A DNA stretch of 64,000 bases from the NCBI RefSeq assembly GCF_042684585.1, contig NZ_JBHULS010000001.1:744001-808000 (forward strand), given 5' to 3'. The notes below the pieces were generated by a model that saw nothing but the letters and a program-made list of their open reading frames with translations, had not been told where the DNA came from and made no database searches. Position numbers and translations under genes: made by a program. This DNA is from Algorimicrobium sediminis. GTDB taxonomy: Bacteria; Bacteroidota; Bacteroidia; Flavobacteriales; Flavobacteriaceae. This document shows positions 34,987-44,034 of this stretch, piece by piece. Within the stretch, counting starts at the first letter, position 1. The number at the start of each line of letters is the position of its first letter.

Positions 34987-37371
34987 ATGGCTAAAAAGAA
35001 AACAAAAGCAACCAAAACCAAGTTGTCAAAACCGCGTTTAAAACTATCAAATCAGCAAAAACTGATACTTGGTAGTTTTTTACTTATTGCTGGGGTACTG
35101 CTTTTCATTTCTTTTATTTCCTATTTTTTTACGGGCACACAAGATCAAAGCACGCTTTCCGAATTCACCAACAAAACAGTAGCATCCAAAAACTGGTTAA
35201 GTAAATTAGGTGCTTGGTTAAGTCATTTTTTCATTTACAAAGGCTTTGGCGTTGCTGCCTTTATGTTTGCAGGACTGGTGTTTTTGTCGGGTATTTTTGT
35301 AATTACCAATAGTCCGCTAGCAAAGCTACGCAAACACTGGTTTTGGGGCATATTAATTACTGTTTGGTTTGCTGTATTATTTGGTTTCTTTTCTAAAACA
35401 TGGCCTTTATTAGGAGGTGTAATAGGCTATGAAATGAATGCCTATTTACAAATATATATAGGTAAAATTGGCACCATCCTCCTACTCCTTTTTGGTTTAA
35501 TAACGTATTTGGCTATTCGGTTTAAACTAACCTTCGACCATATTAAAAATCTATTTTTTCGCGTAAAATCTGGTGTAGAAAGTAACATTCAAAACACCAA
35601 AACAGACACAGACGACATGGTGCCTTTGGATAATAATTTAGCCGAAGAGGCCGAAGCCATTAAAACCGCATTCGCACTAGATGTTGAAAAGCAAACAGAA
35701 AACACGAAACAATCAGAGCCACCTAAACCCGAAAAACCAACTGATACAGCGCCAAGCTTTCAGGTAGATGTGGAAACTCCAGAAATGACTATTGAGGTGG
35801 AAGAAACGCCCGAGGAACTATCTGAAACCGATAATTTAGCTAATAAGTTGGTAGCAGATTTTGGTCAGTTTGATCCAACATTAGAGCTTGGTAATTACCA
35901 ATTTCCTTCTTTAGATTTATTAAAAAAATACGATTCTGAAGGCATTACCATTAATCAATCAGAATTAGAGGAAAATAAAGACAAAATTGTAGAAACCCTA
36001 AACAACTACAAAATAGGAATTACCAATATAAAAGCTACCATTGGCCCTACGGTAACCTTGTATGAAATTATTCCAGATGCGGGTGTGCGTATTTCAAAAA
36101 TAAAAAATTTAGAAGACGATATTGCCTTGTCCCTATCTGCTCTTGGTATTCGTATAATAGCGCCTATTCCTGGAAAAGGTACTATTGGTATTGAGGTGCC
36201 CAATAAAAACGCTACCATAGTATCTATGCGTTCGGTTATTGCCTCGCAAAAATTTCAAAAATCAGAAATGGCTTTGCCCATTGCATTAGGTAAAACCATT
36301 AGCAATGAAACGTTTGTAGTAGATTTAGCCAAAATGCCTCACTTGCTTATGGCTGGTGCCACCGGACAAGGTAAATCTGTTGGTTTAAATGCGGTTTTAA
36401 CATCCTTATTATACAAAAAGCATCCGGCTGAAGTTAAATTTGTTTTAGTCGATCCGAAAAAGGTGGAACTAACCTTATTTAATAAAATTGAACGCCATTA
36501 TTTGGCAAAACTACCCGATAGCGAGGAAGCCATTATAACGGACAATACCAAGGTTATTAATACCTTAAACTCCTTGTGTATTGAAATGGATAATAGGTAT
36601 GAGCTTCTAAAAAATGCGTTTTGCCGAAACATTGCAGAATACAACGCTAAATTTAAGGCCCGAAAATTAAACCCGAATGACGGCCATCAGTTTTTACCAT
36701 ATATTGTTTTGGTGGTCGATGAGTTTGCCGATTTAATTATGACTGCCGGAAAAGAGGTAGAAACACCTATAGCGCGTTTGGCACAGTTAGCCCGAGCTAT
36801 TGGTATTCACCTAATAGTGGCCACGCAACGGCCATCGGTAAATGTCATTACCGGTATTATTAAGGCAAACTTTCCTGCGCGTATTGCATTCCGGGTAACC
36901 AGTAAAATAGATTCTAGAACCATTTTAGACGGTGCTGGAGCCGACCAACTTATTGGTAGAGGCGACATGCTATTTACCCAAGGAAACGAAATGATTAGGT
37001 TACAATGTGCCTTTGTAGATACTCCAGAGGTTGAAAAAATAACCGACTTTATTGGGTCGCAAAAAGCCTATCCAGATGCACACCTGCTTCCCGAGTATGT
37101 GGGCGAAGAAAGTGGCACAAGTATTGATGTGGATATTAGCGACAGAGATGCGTTGTTTAGAGATGCCGCAGAAATTATTGTAACCGCGCAACAGGGCTCG
37201 GCATCCTTATTGCAGCGTAAGCTTAAATTAGGTTATAACAGAGCCGGCCGACTTATAGACCAGCTAGAGGCAGCAGGTATTGTTGGTGGTTTTGAAGGCA
37301 GTAAAGCACGGCAAGTGCTGGTGCCCGATTTAACTGCCTTAAACCAATTATTAGATAACGAAAACACATAA
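34987..37371 (+). CDS. ftsK: DNA translocase FtsK
   Basis: Septal DNA pump that clears chromosomes during division. The first ~180 residues carry four transmembrane helices, a ~100-residue acidic/Pro linker follows, then the alpha-beta motor: Walker A GATGQGKS near 456-463, LVVDEFADLIM as Walker B near 577, and VATQRPS. The C-terminal gamma winged helix (about 725-790, with LLQRKLKLGYNRAGRLIDQLEAAGIV) recognises KOPS-like polarity sites. 794 residues. It heads a run with lolA and an LptF/G-type permease, a cell-envelope neighbourhood common in flavobacteria. Confidence 0.97.
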   Translation: MAKKKTKATKTKLSKPRLKLSNQQKLILGSFLLIAGVLLFISFISYFFTGTQDQSTLSEFTNKTVASKNWLSKLGAWLSHFFIYKGFGVAAFMFAGLVFLSGIFVITNSPLAKLRKHWFWGILITVWFAVLFGFFSKTWPLLGGVIGYEMNAYLQIYIGKIGTILLLLFGLITYLAIRFKLTFDHIKNLFFRVKSGVESNIQNTKTDTDDMVPLDNNLAEEAEAIKTAFALDVEKQTENTKQSEPPKPEKPTDTAPSFQVDVETPEMTIEVEETPEELSETDNLANKLVADFGQFDPTLELGNYQFPSLDLLKKYDSEGITINQSELEENKDKIVETLNNYKIGITNIKATIGPTVTLYEIIPDAGVRISKIKNLEDDIALSLSALGIRIIAPIPGKGTIGIEVPNKNATIVSMRSVIASQKFQKSEMALPIALGKTISNETFVVDLAKMPHLLMAGATGQGKSVGLNAVLTSLLYKKHPAEVKFVLVDPKKVELTLFNKIERHYLAKLPDSEEAIITDNTKVINTLNSLCIEMDNRYELLKNAFCRNIAEYNAKFKARKLNPNDGHQFLPYIVLVVDEFADLIMTAGKEVETPIARLAQLARAIGIHLIVATQRPSVNVITGIIKANFPARIAFRVTSKIDSRTILDGAGADQLIGRGDMLFTQGNEMIRLQCAFVDTPEVEKITDFIGSQKAYPDAHLLPEYVGEESGTSIDVDISDRDALFRDAAEIIVTAQQGSASLLQRKLKLGYNRAGRLIDQLEAAGIVGGFEGSKARQVLVPDLTALNQLLDNENT

Positions 37372-37415
37372 TATAACACGCTTTTTTAAAACCGTTTAAA
37401 CTAACAACACACAGA

Positions 37416-38054
37416 ATGAAAAAATTATTGGTATTATTTTTAGTGCTCACTACTTCCTTCTCATTTGCGCAAGATAAAGAGGCAAAAGAATTGTTGAACA
37501 AAGTGTCTAAAAAAGTAAAGAGTTACAACAATATTTCAATCGATTTTAAATACGCTTTACACAACGAAAAAGAAAACATTCGTCAGGAAACTCGTGGCGA
37601 TGTGGTCATTGAAGGCGATAAATATCGTTTAAATATTTTGGGAATTACCCGAATTTTTGATGGCAAAACTTTATATAGCATTAGTCCAGACGATGAAGAA
37701 GTCACCATTTCATCCAACAATACCGAAGACGAAAACAGCATTACACCTAGCAAAATGCTATCGTTTTACGAAGACGGCTACACCTATAAAATGGATATCA
37801 TGCAGAATGTGCAAGGGCGGAAAATTCAGTACGTTAAGTTAACCCCAATCGATTCAAATTCAGAAATTAAAAATATTCTTCTTGGTATTGATGCCCAAAC
37901 GTTTCATATTTATAACCTAATAGAAACCGGGAAAAACAGTACAAAAACAACCTTAACCGTTAATTCTTTTAAAACTAACGAACCGCTTTCAAAAACCTTA
38001 TTTACCTTTGACGCCAATAAATACAAGGATCATTACATTAATAAGCTAGATTAA
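37416..38054 (+). CDS. Outer-membrane lipoprotein carrier LolA
   Basis: Periplasmic chaperone that moves lipoproteins from the inner to the outer membrane. A signal peptide (1-18, ending SFSFAQ) precedes the LolA fold: SYNNISIDFKYALHN, GDVVIEGDKYRLNI, GKTLYSISPDDEEVTI and the late PLSKTLFTFDANKYKD. 212 residues is normal. It follows ftsK by 44 bases. LolA-type proteins in Bacteroidota diverge from E. coli, so I leave the symbol blank though the family call is firm. Confidence 0.88.
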   Translation: MKKLLVLFLVLTTSFSFAQDKEAKELLNKVSKKVKSYNNISIDFKYALHNEKENIRQETRGDVVIEGDKYRLNILGITRIFDGKTLYSISPDDEEVTISSNNTEDENSITPSKMLSFYEDGYTYKMDIMQNVQGRKIQYVKLTPIDSNSEIKNILLGIDAQTFHIYNLIETGKNSTKTTLTVNSFKTNEPLSKTLFTFDANKYKDHYINKLD

Positions 38055-38159
38055 TGCTGCTAAAAACCCCCTGTAACAACCTAAATACAACGTTTGTATT
38101 CAGAACTTTTAAATTTTAGGTAGTTTTAATGTGTACAATGATTAGGAAAATTTAAAGGT

Positions 38160-39989
38160 GTGAAAATACTAGACCGTTACATACTTACCACGTACTTAAA
38201 AACCTTTTTTAGTGTCTTTATTATACTCATGCTCATTTTTGTGTTGCAAACCATTTGGTTGTACATAAAAGAATTGGCAGGCAAGGATTTAGACCTCATT
38301 GTTATTTTAAAATTTCTATTCTATTTCACACCAAAATTAATGCCTTTGGTGCTGCCTTTAACTATTTTATTGGCCTCCATAATGGTATTTGGCAGCTTTG
38401 CAGAAAATTACGAATTTGCTGCTATGAAGTCTACCGGAACCTCGCTGCAACGAGCCATGAGAGGTTTAAGTATTTTTATTGTTGGCTTGGGTATAATAAC
38501 CTTTTTCTTTGCTAACAATGTTATTCCATGGGCAGAATTTAACTCGCATAACCTTCGAAAAAACATAGCCACCTTAAAACCAGCCATGGTTATTGCCGAA
38601 GGGCAGTTTAATGATGTAATGGATTACACCATTAAAGTGAACAAAAAATCTGGTAAAAATGGGCGCTATTTGGAAGGTGTTGTTATGCACAAAAAAAACA
38701 GTGCTAACAGAAGCAATACCACTACCATTGTTGCCAAAACGGGAGAGTTAATAGGCGAAGAAGATTCCGATTTGTTACAATTTATTTTATACGATGGTTA
38801 CTTTTACGACGATACCCCACCTAAAGATCGCAACGATAGAAACAGGCACCCTATGGTTACCAGTTATTTTCAGAAGTACACCATAAATATCGATTTATCG
38901 CAGTTAAACAGTAGCGATTTAGACGAAAAAAATGTATCGGATAAATACAATATGCTTAATATAGCCGATTTACGTTACACTATCGATTCGTTGGACCTGG
39001 CCTTAAAAAACGATTATTCAGATTTTGCCACCAGCTTGTACAACCGGTCCAACTTACCAGCTCTAAACACCGGTATAACTGTTAAAAAAAGCATCGACTC
39101 TACCTTTAACGGGGATGTATTAGATTTATACGACGACCGAAAAAAAATTCAGATGCTGGATCAGGCTTTAAACTCCTTAAAAAGCACCAACCAGATAATA
39201 GCTGTAAGAAGTCAGTATTTTAAAGAACGAAGCATTTGGTTAAACAGGCACATTATAGCACTGCACGAAAAATTAGCTTTAGGCTTTGCGTGTATTATTT
39301 TATTTTTTGTTGGAGCGCCGCTGGGAGCCTTAATTAGAAAAGGCGGTCTTGGTTTGCCTATGGTAATTGCAATATTTTTGTTTTTAACCTATCATTTCAT
39401 TGGTATTTTTGCCAAAAATAGTGCTAAAGACGGTAGTTTAAATCCCGTATTTGCAGCTTGGTTTTCTACCCTAATCATGTTGCCTTTAGGCTACTATTTA
39501 ACCAAACGAGCCACAGCAGACCGTGGTTTATTTGAATTTGACCACATAACTGAGCCGCTAAAAAAATTATTCAAATTAGATAAAAAAACCAATCAAACAA
39601 ATCAGGAAGCTCCTAAAAGTCTAAACCTAGATGCCAGTACACAAGCAACCGTAACCAAAACGCTTCAAGATTATAAAATTCATGCCAATATTGCGTATAT
39701 CTGTTATGTGGTAGCGGTAGTATTGTTTGTATTATATTTTATACTAAAAAACAACAAGTTAGCAGAAGTTGCCACTATTGGTTTGCAAATTAGCGGCATA
39801 GCTGCAGTCGTTTACACGGTGTATTTTGCTTTAACGGTAAAAAACAGTTGGAAATTAAACAAGCTAGTAACCACATTTAGACCCTCTAGAAATCCTTTGG
39901 TGTTAACGTTAGGTTTTATTTTTTATCCGCTAAAACACCTCATAATTAAAAGTAAAATAAATAAAGTCTTTTCATTTCCTTTAAAATAA
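38160..39989 (+). CDS. LptF/LptG family LPS export permease
   Basis: Inner-membrane permease of the YjgP/YjgQ family that extracts LPS with LptB. The start is a GTG at 38160 (MKILDRYILTTYLKTFFSVF). Six helices in two sets of three flank a periplasmic jellyroll domain (about 120-390). At 609 residues it is much longer than E. coli LptF (~366): after the canonical last helix, a further ~150 residues contain two more hydrophobic segments (about 510-560), a feature of flavobacterial members. The gene lies between lolA and ribB. Confidence 0.9.
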   Translation: MKILDRYILTTYLKTFFSVFIILMLIFVLQTIWLYIKELAGKDLDLIVILKFLFYFTPKLMPLVLPLTILLASIMVFGSFAENYEFAAMKSTGTSLQRAMRGLSIFIVGLGIITFFFANNVIPWAEFNSHNLRKNIATLKPAMVIAEGQFNDVMDYTIKVNKKSGKNGRYLEGVVMHKKNSANRSNTTTIVAKTGELIGEEDSDLLQFILYDGYFYDDTPPKDRNDRNRHPMVTSYFQKYTINIDLSQLNSSDLDEKNVSDKYNMLNIADLRYTIDSLDLALKNDYSDFATSLYNRSNLPALNTGITVKKSIDSTFNGDVLDLYDDRKKIQMLDQALNSLKSTNQIIAVRSQYFKERSIWLNRHIIALHEKLALGFACIILFFVGAPLGALIRKGGLGLPMVIAIFLFLTYHFIGIFAKNSAKDGSLNPVFAAWFSTLIMLPLGYYLTKRATADRGLFEFDHITEPLKKLFKLDKKTNQTNQEAPKSLNLDASTQATVTKTLQDYKIHANIAYICYVVAVVLFVLYFILKNNKLAEVATIGLQISGIAAVVYTVYFALTVKNSWKLNKLVTTFRPSRNPLVLTLGFIFYPLKHLIIKSKINKVFSFPLK

Positions 39990-39993
39990 GCAA

Positions 39994-40001
39994 TATCTTT
40001 G
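39994..40001 (+). promoter_or_regulatory. -7 element of ribB
   Basis: TATCTTTG is a perfect TAnnTTTG, 21 bases before the ribB ATG at 40023. Confidence 0.6.
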
Positions 40002-40022
40002 CACCTCAATTAAAACAGCGTT

Positions 40023-41183
40023 ATGTCTACAGCCACAAACACTAAAAACAACAATAAAACATTTCAGTTAGATTCTATAGAAGATGCTATTAACGACATC
40101 CGAAATGGCAAGGTTATAATTGTTGTGGACGACGAAAACCGAGAAAATGAAGGCGATTTTCTTGCGGCTGCCGAAAAGGTAACCCCAGAAATGGTAAATT
40201 TTATGGCTATGCATGGCCGTGGTTTAATTTGTACACCTTTAACCGAAAAGCGTTGTAAAGCTTTGGAGTTAAATATGATGGTTCATAACAACACCGACCC
40301 CATGGAAACGGCCTTTACTATTTCTGTAGATTTACGTGGGCATGGTGTTACCACTGGGATATCAGCTGCAGATCGTGCAAAAACAATTCAGGCGTTGGTA
40401 GATGATTCTATTAAACCATTTGAGCTAGCCAGACCAGGACATATTTTCCCATTAGTAGCTAAAGAAGGTGGTGTGTTGCGCCGCACGGGACATACCGAAG
40501 CAGCCATAGATTTTGCCCGACTAGCCGGCTTAAAACCAGCTGGTGTTATTGTTGAAATTATGAACGAAGACGGCACTATGGCGCGTTTACCACAGCTTAT
40601 GGAAGTGGCTAAAAAATTCGATTTAAAAATTGTTTCTATTGAAGATTTGGTAGCCTACCGTATGCAACACGATTCGTTAATTGAAAAAATTGAAGACTTC
40701 GATTTAGAAACCCGTTTTGGCGCTTTCCGCTTACGTGCTTACAACCAAACTACCAATAACCAAGTGCATATCGCCTTAACAAAGGGAAGCTGGACTAAAA
40801 ATGAAGCTGTTCTTACGCGTGTAAATGCCACTCTTGTAAACCATGACATTTTAGGCACTTTAACCAATAACGCCGATCAGAAATTAGACGATATGTTTAA
40901 GGTTATTAACCAAGCAGGTAAAGGCGCTGTTATTTTTATTAATCAGCAGTCGGCTTCCATGAACCTTCTAAAGCGCTTAAATGTCCTTAAAAATTCGCAG
41001 GAAGCAGGAGTTGTTGTTAAAGCACCACGCATAGAGATGGATTCCAAGGATTTTGGTATTGGTGCCCAAATTCTTCACGACTTAAACATTCATAAACTAC
41101 GCCTTATTTCCAACAGTCAGTTAACCAAGCGTGTTGGCATGATTGGTTACGGATTGGAAATTGTGGAACACGTTCCTTATTAA
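40023..41183 (+). CDS. ribB: 3,4-dihydroxy-2-butanone-4-phosphate synthase with degenerate GTP cyclohydrolase II domain
   Basis: Riboflavin synthesis enzyme making the four-carbon unit from ribulose 5-phosphate. The RibB half (about 1-215) is intact: DDENRENEGDF carries the acidic Mg-binding and catalytic residues, and RRTGHTEAAIDFARLAG binds substrate. The C-terminal half (about 215-386) has the RibA fold but has lost the zinc cysteines: where RibA reads GDxxGSxRCDCG, this reads NHDILGTLTNNADQ at about 272-286. The QEGRGIGL motif is also gone (INQQSASMNLL). GTP cyclohydrolase II activity is therefore not expected, and a separate RibA should exist elsewhere. Confidence 0.92.
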   Translation: MSTATNTKNNNKTFQLDSIEDAINDIRNGKVIIVVDDENRENEGDFLAAAEKVTPEMVNFMAMHGRGLICTPLTEKRCKALELNMMVHNNTDPMETAFTISVDLRGHGVTTGISAADRAKTIQALVDDSIKPFELARPGHIFPLVAKEGGVLRRTGHTEAAIDFARLAGLKPAGVIVEIMNEDGTMARLPQLMEVAKKFDLKIVSIEDLVAYRMQHDSLIEKIEDFDLETRFGAFRLRAYNQTTNNQVHIALTKGSWTKNEAVLTRVNATLVNHDILGTLTNNADQKLDDMFKVINQAGKGAVIFINQQSASMNLLKRLNVLKNSQEAGVVVKAPRIEMDSKDFGIGAQILHDLNIHKLRLISNSQLTKRVGMIGYGLEIVEHVPY

Positions 41184-41309
41184 CAAATAAAACTTCTATA
41201 ACTTGGGTTGGTAATTTTTTGCTTTGTCAACTTATAGGTTATACTACATAAAAAATAGCTTTCTGTTATTATACACAGAAAGCCATTTTTATTTGCCTAA
41301 AGTTTAGGT

Positions 41310-42506
41310 TTATTTTAGGGCTTCCAAAATGGCAGTCTTCATTTTATGAGCACGTTCTAGCACCATATCCTCTGTCCATGAAAGTTTTATTAAGCACGAA
41401 ATATTTCGGCCTATAAATAAGTCAGATTGCTCAAAAGATTTCGTTTGTAAATAGGCCAATCCAGCTTTCACCTCGGGCGAAACAGGATAAAGTGTTTTTA
41501 AGTTTTTTAAATGATCCCATTTACGGATATAATGCCAATTGTTGTCGAAATAATGAAAACACGCATCCACACCTGCCGTTTTAAATCCTGCCATTGTTTT
41601 CCTAGCTGTTTCTAAATCTGGTAAAAAGAAATTTAAAAATCCATAACTCTCCTCGCCACCTTCAGGAACTGTTCGGAAGCGCAGCTCTGGTATGGAAGCC
41701 AGAATATTTTTAATAAGCTGATAGTGTTTTTTCTGAATGGCCACAAAATCGTACAAGCGTCTGGCTTGCGCCAAGCCCACGGCTGCTTGTAATTCCGAAA
41801 TCCGGAAATTATAACCTAAATATGGGTGTGCTTCGGCTCCCCTATCCATGCCAATGTGGTCGTGACCATGATCTGTATATTCATGAGCATGCTTGTAATA
41901 ATTGGTGTTGTTTGTTACTACTACACCACCTTCGCCGCAAGTAATGGTTTTTACAAAATCGAATGAAAAGCAACCTAAATCACCAATACTACCCAAGGGT
42001 TTGCCTTTATAAAAACCGCCTATAGCTTGGCAGGCATCTTCAATTAACAATAAATTATGCTTGCTGCAAATGGCTTGTAAAGCGGATAAATTGGCCATGC
42101 TTCCACACATATGAACAGGCATAATAGCTTTTGTTTTTGGCGTAATGGCCGCCTCTACTGCTTGCGGATCTAACGTTAAGCTGCTATCTATATCCACTAA
42201 AACAGGAATGGCGCCTAGCATCATAATGGCTTCAAAACTGGCCACAAAGGTAAACGTAGGCATTATAACCTCGTCTCCTGCCCCAACACCAGCTACAGCC
42301 ATTGCAACCGATACCGCTGCCGTACCGCTGGAAACCAGGTGCGCGTGTTTTACTTGTAATTTAGTTTGCAGTGTGTGCTCTAGGTCTTTGGCCTTCCAGT
42401 GGCCTTCGCGCATAGCATCAAAGCCATAACGCATTAAAACACCGCTATCTAAAACATCTTGCACTTCCTTACGTTCAGCATCGCCAAACAGTTCAAATCC
42501 TGGCAT
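41310..42506 (-). CDS. DegT/DnrJ/EryC1/StrS family aminotransferase
   Basis: PLP-dependent sugar or cyclitol aminotransferase. SSGTAAVSVAMAVAGVGAGDEVI and IEDACQAIGGFYKGKPLGSIGDLGCFSFDFVKTITCGEGGVV are the family motifs; the Lys in FVKTI binds PLP. 398 residues. Such enzymes make amino sugars for cell-surface glycans. No other sugar-nucleotide gene is adjacent, so the pathway is unknown. It is followed on the same strand by the upstream nitroreductase gene, 25 bases away, giving a likely two-gene transcript. Confidence 0.92.
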   Translation of the reverse strand: MPGFELFGDAERKEVQDVLDSGVLMRYGFDAMREGHWKAKDLEHTLQTKLQVKHAHLVSSGTAAVSVAMAVAGVGAGDEVIMPTFTFVASFEAIMMLGAIPVLVDIDSSLTLDPQAVEAAITPKTKAIMPVHMCGSMANLSALQAICSKHNLLLIEDACQAIGGFYKGKPLGSIGDLGCFSFDFVKTITCGEGGVVVTNNTNYYKHAHEYTDHGHDHIGMDRGAEAHPYLGYNFRISELQAAVGLAQARRLYDFVAIQKKHYQLIKNILASIPELRFRTVPEGGEESYGFLNFFLPDLETARKTMAGFKTAGVDACFHYFDNNWHYIRKWDHLKNLKTLYPVSPEVKAGLAYLQTKSFEQSDLFIGRNISCLIKLSWTEDMVLERAHKMKTAILEALK

Positions 42507-42531
42507 AACAATAATTTTTTAAATTTTAAAG

Positions 42532-43161
42532 TTACAATTCTATTATACTCTCTGCAATGGGTTTTCTAACTTTCTTAAAATCGGCAAACATATCGTTATC
42601 AGCGCGGTAGCCAATAGGAAGTAATAAAACCGATTTTAAACCCTGCGACTGTAAGTCTAATAGCGCATCTGCTTCCTCTGGTTTAAACCCTTCCATGGGG
42701 CAGGCATCTATTCCTTCTACCGCACAAACTGTTAACAAATTACCCATGGCCAAATATGCTTGTTTTACTGCCCAAGCTTCAACAGCTTCTTGATTTTTAG
42801 ATTCAAAATCGGCTATCAAAAAATCCTGAAACGGTTGTAAAATAGTTTTTGGTGTTTGCCTAATATGGTGCACGCGCTGAAAATAGTTAGCTACAAATGC
42901 CTTATCAATATTGGTTTGAATACACAATACTAAAATATGCGAAGCTTGCCCTATTTGTTTTTGGTTCATACCAATGGGAACCAACTGCTGTTTCAGGGCT
43001 TTACTAGACACAATTACCAATTTTATAGGTTGTAAGCCGTAGGATGTAGCGGTTAAATTAAAGGCTTGTTTTATAATATCTAGTTTTTCGGCCGATACTT
43101 TTTTTGAAGTATCAAAAGCTTTTGTGGCATAGCGCCATTGTAACGGTCCAATAATACTCAT
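42532..43161 (-). CDS. Nitroreductase family NAD(P)H oxidoreductase
   Basis: FMN flavoprotein of the NfsB-like family, 209 residues. RYATKAFDTSKKVS near the N-terminus, NLTATSYGLQPIKLVIV near 37-53, and EGIDACPMEGFKPEEADALL near 155-175 are the FMN-binding and family motifs. It probably reduces nitroaromatics or quinones. It is the first gene of a pair with the aminotransferase. Confidence 0.9.
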   Translation of the reverse strand: MSIIGPLQWRYATKAFDTSKKVSAEKLDIIKQAFNLTATSYGLQPIKLVIVSSKALKQQLVPIGMNQKQIGQASHILVLCIQTNIDKAFVANYFQRVHHIRQTPKTILQPFQDFLIADFESKNQEAVEAWAVKQAYLAMGNLLTVCAVEGIDACPMEGFKPEEADALLDLQSQGLKSVLLLPIGYRADNDMFADFKKVRKPIAESIIEL

Positions 43162-43272
43162 ATCCTTTTTATTATTTATGCAAAAATAAGATTTGAAACG
43201 CTATCCAACTAACAGAAGCTAAATTTATTACCGAAGCAGCGAAAATAGTTTTTAAAATTTTCAGATTTTTTC

Positions 43273-43304
43273 TTTGAAAGAATGAAAAAAGGTTGCTATA
43301 TTTG
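43273..43304 (+). promoter_or_regulatory. Promoter of tRNA-Ser
   Basis: TTTG (43273-43276) and TATATTTG (43297-43304) are separated by 20 bases, an ideal Bacteroidota -33/-7 pair. It lies 37 bases before the tRNA. Confidence 0.75.
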
Positions 43305-43341
43305 CACCCGCATTGGGGTAATAACCCACAGCGATACACTG

Positions 43342-43426
43342 GGAGAAATGGCAGAGTGGTCGAATGCGGCAGTCTTGAAAACTGTTGAGGGTCACACCTC
43401 CGGGGGTTCGAATCCCTCTTTCTCCG
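43342..43426 (+). tRNA. tRNA-Ser (anticodon UGA)
   Basis: 85-base class II tRNA. The 7-bp acceptor stem is GGAGAAA / TTTCTCC with discriminator G at 43426. The anticodon loop CTTGAAA has TGA at 43376-43378. A long variable arm follows, and the T loop is TTCGAAT. CCA is not encoded. Confidence 0.97.
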
Positions 43427-43433
43427 CTTTACT

Positions 43434-43473
43434 AAAGCCGTAAACGTCGTTTTGACTTTTACGGCTTTTTTGT
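43434..43473 (+). terminator. Terminator after tRNA-Ser
   Basis: AAAGCCGTAAA and TTTACGGCTTT form an 11-bp stem followed by a T run. Confidence 0.85.
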
Positions 43474-43877
43474 TTTTTATTAGTGCACACAAAATGCATA
43501 CAGCGTAAAATGACGCTTGTTTTTTTAAGTTTTTTCTTACTTTTTAAACAAACTGGATCCAAAAAAAAACTACCAACAATTCGCGCAAAAACCCCATCAC
43601 AGCAACAATAAAAATTATTCAGTACCGCTCTAACTGGCATTGCAAGGCGTTCATAACTAGAGTTCTGAAATGTAAACAATCGCATTAAAAAAGTCAAGAC
43701 CCATCTCACCACTAACCTATCTGCATCAGAACTAGAACATCATTATGGCAATCGAGTTAGAAGCAGATTAAGAGAATCTTTCAATCTAATAGCCTTTAAT
43801 AATAATTCAAAAGACAAACGAAAGTAATAGGATCGTATTTTTAAGACATAATTAATGTGGTGTTCATTATTCTTTGA

Positions 43878-43896
43878 TGTTCATTGTCAATGAACA
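43878..43896. promoter_or_regulatory. Perfect palindrome upstream of hip operators
   Basis: TGTTCATTG, one base, CAATGAACA is a perfect 9-bp inverted repeat. Further TGTTCATT half sites occur at 43861-43868, and GTGAACA near 43908. It could bind a regulator other than HipB. Confidence 0.4.
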
Positions 43897-43931
43897 CGTT
43901 AAACTAGTGAACAAATAATTCCTTACATAAC

Positions 43932-43950
43932 TACACCCTTAAAGGTATAA
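43932..43950. promoter_or_regulatory. HipB operator candidate 1
   Basis: Reads TACACCCTTAAAGGTATAA. The ACC...GGT symmetry resembles HipB-type operators. It is the first of three copies starting 40 bases apart. Confidence 0.65.
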
Positions 43951-43971
43951 ATACAATACAATTACAAAATT

Positions 43972-43990
43972 TACACCCTATAAGGTATAA
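43972..43990. promoter_or_regulatory. HipB operator candidate 2
   Basis: Reads TACACCCTATAAGGTATAA, 40 bases after copy 1; differs from it at two central positions. Confidence 0.65.
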
Positions 43991-44011
43991 TTATAAAATA
44001 TTTTACTAAAT

Positions 44012-44030
44012 TGTACCCATAAAGGTATAA
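44012..44030. promoter_or_regulatory. HipB operator candidate 3
   Basis: Reads TGTACCCATAAAGGTATAA, 40 bases after copy 2, and ends 4 bases before the hipB ATG. Confidence 0.65.
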
Positions 44031-44034
44031 TACA

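Larger units (their letters stand above)
43474..44034. other. Intergenic region upstream of hipBST
   Basis: About 560 AT-rich bases between tRNA-Ser and hipB, without a convincing gene. It contains a perfect palindrome near 43878 and the three operator-like repeats next to hipB. Confidence 0.6.

Noticed and set aside
43172..43492. Second open frame on the minus strand through tRNA-Ser
   Set aside because: Same artefact of translating a tRNA; no protein-like pattern.
43392..43712. Open frame on the minus strand across tRNA-Ser
   Set aside because: It translates the tRNA gene (giving an EGFEPPEV-type end), a well-known artefact, and lies in non-coding sequence.
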